Shown: piece after piece, positions 35,424 through 43,923 of the stretch | How the letters are laid out: each line of letters starts with the position of its first letter | Numbering within the stretch: the first letter of the stretch is position 1 | Assembly: GCF_000235605.1 (NCBI RefSeq) | Contig: NC_016584.1 | Span: 1,786,001 to 1,850,000 of the forward strand | Direction of reading: 5' to 3' | From: Desulfosporosinus orientis DSM 765 | GTDB taxonomy: Bacteria > Bacillota > Desulfitobacteriia > Desulfitobacteriales > Desulfitobacteriaceae | Length of the DNA stretch: 64,000 bases | Program-made: the position numbers and the translations under genes | Notes under the pieces: generated by a model | Told to the model about the DNA's origin: nothing | The model's database searches: none | The model's input: the letters and a program-made list of their open reading frames with translations, nothing else

Positions 35424-36584
35424 ATGAAAACATTTGAACAGCTCGGCCTCGATAGTTCCCTGATTAATGCTCTTAGTAAGATCGGCATTGTTCAGCCAAC
35501 GGCAATTCAAGAACAAACAATTCCATATATTTTAGAAGACAGGGATGTGGTTGGCCAGGCTGAAACCGGTACTGGAAAAACCTTAGCCTATCTTCTGCCT
35601 TTGATCCAGAAGATTGATATTCACAAAAGAGAAACCCAGGTGATCATTCTGACCCCAACCCACGAGTTAGCGATACAAATTCAGCGTGTCATAGAAACTA
35701 TTTCCAAAGAATCAGGGTTAGCCGTCATTTCAATTCCTATCATCGGAAATGTCAATATAACTCGGCAGATTGAGAAGCTCAAGCAAAAACCACATATAAT
35801 TGTGGGGTCCAGCGGCAGAATATTGGAATTGATTCAGAAGAAAAAGATCGTTGCGCAAACCGTTAAGACGATAGTCCTTGATGAGGCCGACAATTTGCTT
35901 GATGAAAAAAATGCTTCTTTGGTTAAGTCTGTCATTAAGACGGCTCTTAGCAGAACCCAACTTCTGTTATACTCGGCGACATTATCTGCAGCTGCTTATC
36001 AGCGCGCTTCTGAGTTATTGAAGAATCCTGAGGTTATTCGTGTTACGGATAAAATTGCCCTGCCTCCGACAGTTGAGCATATGTACTTCATAGCTGAACA
36101 ACGAGATAAAATTGAAGTGTTGAGGAAGCTAATTCGCATCATTATCCCAACACGAGGCTTAATTTTTATCAATAAATCTGAAGAGATTCAAAACGTCGTT
36201 GAGAAGCTTAATTATCACGGCTTGCAGGCAGAAGGGCTTTACGGAAGCGCCCATAAGATGGAACGAAAAAAAGCTTTGGAGGATTTTCGCAGCGGTAAAA
36301 GGAGTTTGCTGGTTGCCTCGGACCTGGCTGCCAGGGGCCTGGATATTGAAAACATTACTCATGTCTTTAACCTCGATTTGCCTGAAAATCCTAAACTTTA
36401 TCTTCATCGTGCCGGAAGAACGGGGAGAGCCGGCAATAAAGGGATTGCTGTCTCTATTGTGACAGATAAGGAGGTTCCATTTTTACGGCGGTTAGAGAAC
36501 TCCTTTGAGATTAGGATTGTTCTTAAAGACATGTATCAGGGGAAAATTATTGATTTTAGGAGAAAGTCCAAAAGGAAACGATGA
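35424..36584 (+). CDS. DEAD-box RNA helicase
   Basis: The 386-residue helicase has the Q motif (PTAIQEQTIP), motif I AETGTGKT, PTHELAIQ, motif II DEAD, motif III SAT, and C-terminal motifs DLAARGLD and HRAGRTGRAG. The C-terminal tail is short and basic (RRKSKRKR). It unwinds RNA duplexes, probably in ribosome assembly or cold-related mRNA handling like the Csh family. The start ATG follows AGAAGGATGG. It is not obviously linked to its neighbours. Confidence 0.94.
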   Translation: MKTFEQLGLDSSLINALSKIGIVQPTAIQEQTIPYILEDRDVVGQAETGTGKTLAYLLPLIQKIDIHKRETQVIILTPTHELAIQIQRVIETISKESGLAVISIPIIGNVNITRQIEKLKQKPHIIVGSSGRILELIQKKKIVAQTVKTIVLDEADNLLDEKNASLVKSVIKTALSRTQLLLYSATLSAAAYQRASELLKNPEVIRVTDKIALPPTVEHMYFIAEQRDKIEVLRKLIRIIIPTRGLIFINKSEEIQNVVEKLNYHGLQAEGLYGSAHKMERKKALEDFRSGKRSLLVASDLAARGLDIENITHVFNLDLPENPKLYLHRAGRTGRAGNKGIAVSIVTDKEVPFLRRLENSFEIRIVLKDMYQGKIIDFRRKSKRKR

Positions 36585-36719
36585 TAGAATCAATAAGTTG
36601 CACAATTATTCACAGGTAGTATAATTAAGTAAAAATTGGCTTTTAATCCAAAGATATAGGGTTTTAGATAAGAATTCACCTTGTAGAAAAGGGTTAGCAG
36701 AGGAGGGATTATAGATAAT

Positions 36720-37598
36720 ATGCCGACTTCTCCCCTAGATTTAGCTGGAAAACTGAAGGAAGAAGGTTATTTGATCGATCAAGAAGCTGCCACCACCTTA
36801 TTTCTTGCCTTAGCACTGGATAAACCTTGTCTTATTGAAGGACCTGCCGGTGTTGGCAAGACTCAGCTGGCCTTAGCTCTGGCCAGGGCGGAGAAGCGAA
36901 GATTGATAAGATTACAATGTTATGAAGGGTTAGATATTAGCAAAGCATTGTATGATTGGAATTATGCCAAACAACTCCTGCGCTTACAGCTTGCCAAATC
37001 GGAAAAGTGGGATGAACTTCAATTCGATCTTTTCTCTGAGGAGTTTTTACTTTCTCGGCCACTGTTGGAGGCAATACGATCACCGGAACCGGTACTGCTG
37101 CTCATCGACGAATTGGATAAGAGTGACGAGGAGTTTGAGAGTTTCCTTTTGGAACTCCTTGCCGAACAACAGGTCTCGATTCCTGAATTAGGGACTGTTA
37201 CTGCCAAGGCTAGACCCTTAGTCATTTTAACCAGTAACAATTCCCGGGACTTCAGCGATGCTCTCAGGCGGCGCTGTATACATATTTATCTTACTTACCC
37301 GGCCTTAGAGCGGGAAATATCCATCCTTCAGTCTCATGCACCTGAATTAAGCCAAGGTTTAATTCAAGACGTTTGTGAGTTTGTCGCTAAGGTTAGGAAG
37401 CTGCCTTTACAGAAGCTTCCCAGTGTTTCTGAGACTATTGACTTTGCCCGGGCGCTCAGTGCTCTGCAGAAAGATGAATTAGCCTATGGAGATCTTATGG
37501 GTACTCTTAGTGTGCTGCTGAAGTATCCGAAGGATGTGGCTAAGCTGGAAGAGCGGCTTAAGAAATGGGATAGTGAGGGTTTGGGGCGCAGAGGATAG
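36720..37598 (+). CDS. MoxR-family AAA+ ATPase
   Basis: The 292-residue AAA+ protein has Walker A GPAGVGKTQ, Walker B LLIDELDK, sensor 1 LTSNNSRDFSDALRRRC, typical of MoxR/CoxD-type chaperones. These act with a vWA-domain partner to insert metals or mature enzyme complexes. The partner gene starts 311 bases downstream, the gap being filled by repeat copy B. AGGAGGG lies 12 bases before the ATG. The client enzyme is not evident here. Confidence 0.9.
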   Translation: MPTSPLDLAGKLKEEGYLIDQEAATTLFLALALDKPCLIEGPAGVGKTQLALALARAEKRRLIRLQCYEGLDISKALYDWNYAKQLLRLQLAKSEKWDELQFDLFSEEFLLSRPLLEAIRSPEPVLLLIDELDKSDEEFESFLLELLAEQQVSIPELGTVTAKARPLVILTSNNSRDFSDALRRRCIHIYLTYPALEREISILQSHAPELSQGLIQDVCEFVAKVRKLPLQKLPSVSETIDFARALSALQKDELAYGDLMGTLSVLLKYPKDVAKLEERLKKWDSEGLGRRG

Positions 37599-37599
37599 A

Positions 37600-37876
37600 T
37601 TCTCATGGCCGCTACGGCGGCACCAACTGAGAAGATAAGAGGACTCCTTGGTCGGGCAGCTTCGCCCACTCGCGGCTGCGGGAGCTAACCTTCAGCGGAT
37701 AAGTATTCTTTGGAGATAGCCGCTTCGGCGAAAGTGTCCACCGGACACTTTCGTGCCAAACCTCCGGGTAGTACCTGGTGTGAACCATGGCTGCGCAATC
37801 CCCGTAGCCGCTTTGTGGGCTTAACCGCCTCTCCATGCAATGGGTTCACTCCTGTGGGACGAAGCTACCCTGGCTT
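37600..37876 (-). repeat. Modular intergenic repeat, copy B (inverted)
   Basis: In reverse orientation it follows copy A closely: GCATGGAGAGGCGG, the CGAAAGTGTCC hairpin, GAAGCGGCTATCTCCAAAG and CGAGTGGGCGAAGCTGCCCG. It fits exactly between the MoxR stop codon and the ribosome site of the vWA gene, so it entered an operon without breaking a gene. Confidence 0.85.
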
Positions 37877-37909
37877 TGGGGTCGGCAAGTACCGAAAAGG
37901 AATGATTAA

Positions 37910-39265
37910 ATGGATGGATGGGTTTTTATCAGGCTTGTGCATGCTCTTAGGCAAGTATCTGTAGCAGTTTCTTCCCAGGATATTCGAGATGCTCAAATGT
38001 GTCTCCGGCGCTATCCTAATATATCCGACAAAGAGATTTTGAAAACCCTATTCGTACATCGTCCCCAAGATAGTGCAATTTTTAATACGGTTTGGGAAAT
38101 TATTGTTGGTGACAGTCAATCTCCAGAACCGGAAAAGACGCATAACAATATTTCTCCTCAGGAGCTGGAGAAACACCAGGATCGTCAAGGTGCAGGGGGC
38201 CAAGGAATAGGCTGTGGTTCCGGAGGAGTCAGCCTGACGGAGTGTGGGGATAGTCTGGATGCATCGAAACTGGCCAATTTTATCCCTGTAAAGCTGGAGG
38301 AGTTGGCTGGCAGTGATATGGATTTTGAAGAGACAGTCAAACGTATCTTAGCGGAGCTTGACTATTATACTTGGATAAATTCTTATGACTTGGCTTACCA
38401 GCGAGGCAGCCTTTCTGAAGAGGCATGGTATGCTCATCAAAGCCGGCGTTCTTTCATCCTGGAGAAAGTTCGACAGCAGGTATTGATCAGTCAGGTAAAG
38501 GCTGATAATAGCTGGGACCCGCTGGTTCGGCAATACTGGCTGTTCAAACCCTTAAGTCATTTATCGGAAGAAGAAAAAGGTCTGGTAAGATCGAGCATTC
38601 GCAAATGGGCGAAAAATCTGGCGCTCCGGCCGGGATATCGCTGGAAATCCTATCCCAAAGGAGTCATTGATATTCCGGATGTGATTAGAAAGAGTGTTCA
38701 GTGGGACGGGCATTTATTTCAGTTGGGTTATCGCCGCAAAGTTCCCCGTGCCCCAGAGCTGGTGGTGCTTTGTGATGTCTCGAACTCTATGGCTCCCTTT
38801 GTCGAATTCTTAATCTACTTGGTAACCTGTCTTAGGAAAGGTTTTCGAAAAATACGGGTTTTCTTTTTTATTGATGCTGTCTGGGATGTCTCTGAATACG
38901 TGTGGGATGAAGATCTGAGTGACGTAAAACAGGAGATTAAAAGCTGGGGGCATAAAGTGAGTTCGGGATTTTCGGATTATGGAGCGGTTTTTAAAGAACT
39001 GGCTGAAAGACATTTAAGAGAGGTGTCGTCCCGGGCAATTCTTATGATTTTAGGAGATGCCAAAAATAATTATCGTTCTGCTCAAACAGATTATTTTGCT
39101 CAAATTTCCGAAGGGGTTCGCAGGGTTTACTGGTTAAATCCTTTAGACCTGTCTGAATGGGCTGAGAGGGATAATGCCATGAGAGAGTATCAGGATTATT
39201 GCTCTAAAGTTTATCGTTGCCGTACTGCCAAGGATCTGCAGAGAATTGTCAAAGATGTCTTTTAA
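37910..39265 (+). CDS. CoxE-like von Willebrand factor A domain protein
   Basis: The 451-residue protein has a poorly conserved N-terminal half with a Gly-rich linker (GAGGQGIGCGSGG) and a C-terminal vWA domain. The metal-ion-dependent adhesion site appears as CDVSNSM, with further Ser/Asp in SDYGAVF and LGDAKNN. This layout is that of the vWA partner of MoxR ATPases (CoxE, YehP-like). Together they would act as a chaperone pair for an unknown enzyme. The start ATG follows AAAAGGA. A hairpin terminator follows. Confidence 0.9.
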   Translation: MDGWVFIRLVHALRQVSVAVSSQDIRDAQMCLRRYPNISDKEILKTLFVHRPQDSAIFNTVWEIIVGDSQSPEPEKTHNNISPQELEKHQDRQGAGGQGIGCGSGGVSLTECGDSLDASKLANFIPVKLEELAGSDMDFEETVKRILAELDYYTWINSYDLAYQRGSLSEEAWYAHQSRRSFILEKVRQQVLISQVKADNSWDPLVRQYWLFKPLSHLSEEEKGLVRSSIRKWAKNLALRPGYRWKSYPKGVIDIPDVIRKSVQWDGHLFQLGYRRKVPRAPELVVLCDVSNSMAPFVEFLIYLVTCLRKGFRKIRVFFFIDAVWDVSEYVWDEDLSDVKQEIKSWGHKVSSGFSDYGAVFKELAERHLREVSSRAILMILGDAKNNYRSAQTDYFAQISEGVRRVYWLNPLDLSEWAERDNAMREYQDYCSKVYRCRTAKDLQRIVKDVF

Positions 39266-39269
39266 TTTA

Positions 39270-39309
39270 AAGCCGGCTGCTTTCTGAAGTATAGGGAAGC
39301 AGCCGGCTT
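39270..39309 (+). terminator. Hairpin after the vWA gene
   Basis: AAGCCGGCTGCTT pairs with AAGCAGCCGGCTT (13 bp), followed by AATTTGAT. Confidence 0.7.
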
Positions 39310-39330
39310 AATTTGATAATTGAAATATGA

Positions 39331-39410
39331 TTCCCAAAATCCCAAGCGTTTGGGAATTCGGAATCGATTCCGAATTTGGGACAAGCCAAGGAGGAGGCTT
39401 GTCCCAAATT
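39331..39410. repeat. Overlapping set of three inverted repeats
   Basis: TTCCCAAA/TTTGGGAA (39331-39355), a perfect 22-bp palindrome AATTCGGAATC-GATTCCGAATT (39355-39376) and a 15-bp pair AATTTGGGACAAGCC/GGCTTGTCCCAAATT (39373-39410) share bases, so only some can form at once. They lie between the vWA gene and the peptidase gene. Confidence 0.75.
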
Positions 39411-39590
39411 CTGACTTGGAAATCGGGGCGGAAAATAATAAGATTCTGGCTGCTTAAGAGGGGAAAAAGGGGTCTGGTTAGAAAACCCTAAGGTATATCT
39501 TTGTAAATTGATAAATAACATGCAATATAGGAAATGAAAAACTGGGAAATGAGTGGATATAAATGAGTGGAGCGCATAGGAGGTGTAACC

Positions 39591-40643
39591 ATGACCAAGC
39601 ATATAGTAATTGAAGGAGAATCTTTATATATAATTGCACAGAAGTATGGCATCAGTTTAAGTTCCTTAATTGCTGCCAATCCGGATATTAAAAACCCTGA
39701 CTTGATTGTGCCGGGTCAAGTACTTAATGTACCCAAGAAATCCCTTGAGACACCGATTGTTATTCCCAGAGAAAACTACGGTTATCATGAGATGGTTAAT
39801 GACCTGGAAGCTCTTCAAGAGTTTTATCCCTTTATCCAGATGGATTCAATTGGGTCAACGGTGATGTGCCGTTCGATTCCTGTCATAAGGATTGGGCAAG
39901 GACAAAAAGAAGTCCACTATAACGCTTCTTTTCACGCTAATGAGTGGATCACAACCTTGCTCTTAATGAAGTTTTTGGAAGTTTATGCAAAAGCTTATGT
40001 CTCCGGCAATAATATAGGGTATTTTAATATCAAAACCTTATTTGAGAGTACTTCATTATATTTGGTCCCCATGGTTAATCCTGATGGGGTGCAGCTTGTG
40101 CATGGAAAAATCGATACAGAGTCTCAAATCTATGCCGAAGCAGTTCGGATTAATGGGGAATCTCAGGATTTCAGCGGCTGGAAAGCCAACATTCGCGGAG
40201 TTGATTTAAACGATCAGTTTCCAGCAAACTGGGAAACCGAGGTATCCAGACGAGGGGCAACCCAGCCGGCTCCCCGGGACTATCCTGGCCCTGCCCCCCT
40301 TTCCGAACCGGAGACCAGGGCTATGGCAGAGTTTACCCAAGCTCATAATTTCCGCTTGGTCAGTGCCTTTCATACTCAGGGAGAAGAGATTTACTGGGGC
40401 TATCAAGGATTTGAACCCATGGAATCTCAGGAAATCATCCAACGATTTGTAGAAGTAAGCGGCTACGAAGAGATTCGCTACGTAGAAAGTGATGCCGGCT
40501 ATAAGGACTGGTTTATTCAAGATTGGAAGTGCCCAGGCTTTACGGTGGAATGTGGTCAGGGAGTGAATCCTTTGCCGGTATCTCAATTCTGGGAAATTTG
40601 GGGGAAGGTTATCGGCATTTTCCTAATGGGCTTGCATGTTTAG
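39591..40643 (+). CDS. LysM-domain M14 carboxypeptidase (gamma-D-glutamyl-diamino acid endopeptidase I type)
   Basis: The 350-residue protein starts with one LysM peptidoglycan-binding domain (about 3-46, IVIEGESLYIIAQKYGIS, VPGQVLNVP). An M14 zinc peptidase domain follows: zinc ligands in HANEW and later SAFHTQG, and the catalytic Glu in FTVECGQG. There is no signal peptide, as in the Bacillus sporulation enzyme that trims spore peptidoglycan. The ATG at 39591 has AGGAGGTG 7 bases upstream. Confidence 0.9.
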   Translation: MTKHIVIEGESLYIIAQKYGISLSSLIAANPDIKNPDLIVPGQVLNVPKKSLETPIVIPRENYGYHEMVNDLEALQEFYPFIQMDSIGSTVMCRSIPVIRIGQGQKEVHYNASFHANEWITTLLLMKFLEVYAKAYVSGNNIGYFNIKTLFESTSLYLVPMVNPDGVQLVHGKIDTESQIYAEAVRINGESQDFSGWKANIRGVDLNDQFPANWETEVSRRGATQPAPRDYPGPAPLSEPETRAMAEFTQAHNFRLVSAFHTQGEEIYWGYQGFEPMESQEIIQRFVEVSGYEEIRYVESDAGYKDWFIQDWKCPGFTVECGQGVNPLPVSQFWEIWGKVIGIFLMGLHV

Positions 40644-40672
40644 AGTTATAGATTTAGTCGGACTTCCCAGAG

Positions 40673-41449
40673 TCAGGCTTTAAGCTCTTTGGCAAGTAAG
40701 GCAGCCCCTAAGGCAGCAGTAATGACCGGTTCTTGAGGAATAAATAAAGGAAAGCCCAGTTGTTTGGACAGAGCCTCGATAACTCCGGCATTATGGGCAA
40801 CTCCGCCTGTGAAGGCGATGTCCGGCTCCAAGCCGGTCCGGCGGGTCATAGAGGCAACCCTGCTGGCTACGGAATCACAAACTCCAGCTAAGATATTCGG
40901 CTTGGATTCTCCTGCCGAGACTTGAGATATAATTTCTGATTCCGCAAATACTGTGCAAAAGGATGAGATCTTGGTTGGGCTTTGGGAAAGAGACACTAAC
41001 CCACCAATTTCCTGCCATTCCACTTCTAAGGCTGAGGCCATCACTTCCAGGAACCTGCCTGTGCCGGCGGCGCATTTATCATTCATGGTGAAATCGGCAA
41101 CCTTACCGTTGACAAAGAGTTTAATCACTTTGCTGTCCTGCCCGCCGATGTCGATGACGGTGCGGACGGCAGGAAAAAGGTGGCTGATCCCTTTGGCCTG
41201 ACAGGTAATTTCCGATACTTCCCGGTCTGCCGGGAAGGTGACCCTGCCGTAACCCGTGGCCACAGTTCGGACATCTTCCGGGTTCAAACCGGATTCACTC
41301 AATAGCTGATCTTGTAAACTCAGGGCTATAGCTCGGCTGCTATAGCCTCCTTTGGTTTTTTTATAGCCTATAATCTCCAGATCTTCATTAATAAGGACTA
41401 CTTTAACTGTCAAGGACCCAATGTCCACACCCAGATAATACTTTTTCAT
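40673..41449 (-). CDS. 2-hydroxyacyl-CoA dehydratase activator (HgdC/BcrA-BadF family)
   Basis: The 258-residue ASKHA ATPase has GVDIGSLTVKVVL, DIGGQDSKVI, and NDKCAAGTGRFLE, where the Cys and a second Cys bind the dimer-bridging 4Fe-4S cluster. It uses ATP to inject a high-energy electron into the dehydratase. It is the last gene of a four-gene operon on the minus strand. The short length fits HgdC-type activators of radical dehydratases rather than larger benzoyl-CoA reductase subunits. Confidence 0.92.
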   Translation of the reverse strand: MKKYYLGVDIGSLTVKVVLINEDLEIIGYKKTKGGYSSRAIALSLQDQLLSESGLNPEDVRTVATGYGRVTFPADREVSEITCQAKGISHLFPAVRTVIDIGGQDSKVIKLFVNGKVADFTMNDKCAAGTGRFLEVMASALEVEWQEIGGLVSLSQSPTKISSFCTVFAESEIISQVSAGESKPNILAGVCDSVASRVASMTRRTGLEPDIAFTGGVAHNAGVIEALSKQLGFPLFIPQEPVITAALGAALLAKELKA

Positions 41450-41486
41450 ACTGGCCTCCTAATTAACAGGTGAAAAACACCTTTGC

Positions 41487-42740
41487 TTATAATTCGTCAA
41501 ATGTTTCCAGAAAAGCCTGGACTCGATTGCGGACCGGCTCTTCGGCATAGGCCCTGGGGTCAGCCATATCTGCTTCGATGACTAATCCGGGAACCCCGGT
41601 GGCACGCATCACTTCTTTGCGAATCACTTCCTGTACCAAAGAATAAGGCTTGCAGGAACGATTGGAATGCATAACAAAACCTTGAGTATTGTAGTCTTTA
41701 ATCAGATTAATTAACTGTTTGGCACGATATTGAGGGGAACGGTTGAGAAATATCTCAGTATAAGTGGAGGCTATGCTTTCCAAGGGAGTTCCAGGGGCAT
41801 GATCCACAGCCCAGCCCCCGCTATAGGTGTCGGTGACAAAGCAGGCTCCTTTTTCAGCAAACATTTTGTAGAACTTAAATAATTGCGGCCAAATGGCTAT
41901 GTTATCCCACACTAAACGAATTCGCTCCTGGCCGATAGCCCCTTGGGCGAGATTAACCCGTTCTTTGACTTCTGATTTAAGCTTACGGTAAAATTCAATC
42001 CCCTCCTGGGATCCTCTCAGCACGACAATGGGAGCCATATTAATGAACAGGTCCGGGGCATTGAGAGGAGAGGGGGCAGCCTGACAATAGCTGCGGGTTT
42101 CTTTCCAGAGTGCGGTAATTTCCCGGCTCCGGTTCATTTCCGCTGCCAGGTTCTCTTCACGGAAAGGCCGCCCTGTGAATTTTTCTAATTCCTTAACCAG
42201 TTCCAATAATTGCTCTAAGACGTAGTCTTTGGCTTGAGGGGTTAATTCATCAGTTAGAAAGGGGGTATCGAGAACGAAGAGGGGTACATTGAAATGACGA
42301 GCCAAAACTTCATACCATTTTAAGACCGTTCCGCAAATATTGTTGCAGGCCACTAAGAGATCCGGTTTAGGCATTCCTCCCAAAGGAGCCAGGTCGGGTC
42401 TGAGGACTCCGCCGATATTTGAACGAGCATACGAGCAAAGATCCTGAGAAAATCCTGCAGCTTCCGCAACTTCGCAAAGCTGCACCGTGGCCTTGCGGGC
42501 ACTGTAAATTGCCGCGTATTGTTCGGGATAAGCGGAGTGAATGTTAAAGGCGCGCAAGAGTTCCACCGGGGCGCCGCTGGTGACCCAAGCCAGGGGCTTG
42601 TGCAAAAATTTACCCCAATAGCGGTGATAATTTGTCAGTGTGTAATAGCGGCCCATGGTTTTCTTGAGGTCTTTACCGCTTTTAAGAGGACGATAGTTGG
42701 ATGACTTGGCTTTGCTATTATTGCCGGATGGTTGTTTCAT
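41487..42740 (-). CDS. 2-hydroxyacyl-CoA dehydratase D-family subunit (417 aa)
   Basis: This protein belongs to the HgdB/FldB/BcrB-type family of Fe-S subunits. Candidate cluster Cys lie in DLCSYARSNIG, ACNNICGTV and MHSNRSCKPYS, the order expected for this fold. The N-terminal 25 residues are basic and polar. It would bind acyl-CoA and remove water through a ketyl radical, together with the next subunit. The start follows AGGAGG read on the minus strand. The acyl-CoA substrate cannot be named. Confidence 0.87.
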   Translation of the reverse strand: MKQPSGNNSKAKSSNYRPLKSGKDLKKTMGRYYTLTNYHRYWGKFLHKPLAWVTSGAPVELLRAFNIHSAYPEQYAAIYSARKATVQLCEVAEAAGFSQDLCSYARSNIGGVLRPDLAPLGGMPKPDLLVACNNICGTVLKWYEVLARHFNVPLFVLDTPFLTDELTPQAKDYVLEQLLELVKELEKFTGRPFREENLAAEMNRSREITALWKETRSYCQAAPSPLNAPDLFINMAPIVVLRGSQEGIEFYRKLKSEVKERVNLAQGAIGQERIRLVWDNIAIWPQLFKFYKMFAEKGACFVTDTYSGGWAVDHAPGTPLESIASTYTEIFLNRSPQYRAKQLINLIKDYNTQGFVMHSNRSCKPYSLVQEVIRKEVMRATGVPGLVIEADMADPRAYAEEPVRNRVQAFLETFDEL

Positions 42741-42754
42741 GGTGGGGGCCTCCT

Positions 42755-43891
42755 TTAGATTTTAGTACCTTCCAGTAAATTTTCTAAGAAGGCTTGGAGT
42801 CTGGTTCGTTCTTGTCCGCTCGCGGCTGCTCCTTCAAGTTCCAGTATTTGAGTTCGAATACCGGTTTTTTGGAACTCATCCCTCAGGGCAACGGCGTCCC
42901 AGGCATGAGGTTCACAGTATTTGCGGATGACAATTAAGGCGGCATCCGCCTGGCGCTGTTTAGCAAGGGTGGTTAAGTTGGCAGGTCTTTCATTAAGCCG
43001 GATGTTTTTACAGGGGCAGGGAGGCATTTCTGTATACCGCTTAATAATATCTATGAGGGGATCTTCAGATTCATGGGTGGTTGTACCGGAAAAATGCCGG
43101 TAACCTGTGCAGGTATCATCAGCAGCCACTCGCCCCCCTAATTCTTCAATCATCTCAAAGAGGCTGTCCTTCTCTAAGACAGCGCCGGTTATCAGTACCC
43201 TGACTCTCTTGCCGGAGTCGGAGACCCTTTCTCGGATTGCGGGAAGACTTTTTTCCAGTGCCTGGGCATAAAGTTCCCGGGGCATTACCTGACCGGCCCG
43301 CAGGATGGCGGATACTAAAGGGGAAGGGAGATTGGGACGGAGCTCATCTAATTCAAAGACTAATTTACGGATAAGACCACATAATTCAATAGCAGCATGT
43401 AAATCATCTTTGGTAATAGGTTGCTGGATTAAGGCGGATAACATTGATAAAAGATTATTAAGTTCAGCGTAAAAGTAGGAGGCAGCTCCCGGGGCTTTCA
43501 ACATGACAGGAGGAACAATATCGAAGGTCTTATTTTGACTGCAGCTAGCCCAGATTCCGCTTAAACACTGCATGGCGTCGCAAGTGTGAGCAAAGCCAAT
43601 GCCGGCAAGATCCCCCCACTTTTGCTGTATCTCCATTTCCAGGGTACCCCGGGCTAAAGAGCAGCAATAAGGGGGTAATTCAACAGGATTAGCGTTCTCC
43701 GAATCGGGAAAAAGCCGCAGCGGATTTAATCCTGCGGCAATAATCAGCTCCTCAGGAAAATAGGAACAAAAGAAGCCCAAAAACTTGTGGTCAGGGTAGC
43801 GGGATTGTCGATCTGCTCCATTTAGAGCAGCCTCTTCCAAGAGGTATTCAAGGGCTTCCTCAGAATTATTAAATGCACTGTTATAGGACAT
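42755..43891 (-). CDS. 2-hydroxyacyl-CoA dehydratase D-family subunit (378 aa)
   Basis: This second Fe-S subunit is diverged from the 417-residue partner. Conserved Cys stand in GFFCSYFPEEL, PPYCCSLARG, HTCDAMQCLSG and IRKYCEPHAWD. These features match the smaller subunit of HgdAB/FldBC-type dehydratases and the related benzoyl-CoA reductase BcrC. It lies 14 bases from the partner gene and follows the acyl-CoA ligase gene after 32 bases, all in one operon. Confidence 0.87.
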   Translation of the reverse strand: MSYNSAFNNSEEALEYLLEEAALNGADRQSRYPDHKFLGFFCSYFPEELIIAAGLNPLRLFPDSENANPVELPPYCCSLARGTLEMEIQQKWGDLAGIGFAHTCDAMQCLSGIWASCSQNKTFDIVPPVMLKAPGAASYFYAELNNLLSMLSALIQQPITKDDLHAAIELCGLIRKLVFELDELRPNLPSPLVSAILRAGQVMPRELYAQALEKSLPAIRERVSDSGKRVRVLITGAVLEKDSLFEMIEELGGRVAADDTCTGYRHFSGTTTHESEDPLIDIIKRYTEMPPCPCKNIRLNERPANLTTLAKQRQADAALIVIRKYCEPHAWDAVALRDEFQKTGIRTQILELEGAAASGQERTRLQAFLENLLEGTKI

Positions 43892-43923
43892 TCCTAACAG
43901 CTCCTTTCGATTTTCCGGCGCAT

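Noticed and set aside
40673-41449. Corrinoid-protein reductive activase (RamA type) for the methyltransferase island
   Set aside because: The protein has the ASKHA fold and NDKCAAGTGRF cluster motif of dehydratase activators and is the last gene of the dehydratase operon; it lacks ferredoxin clusters of RamA.
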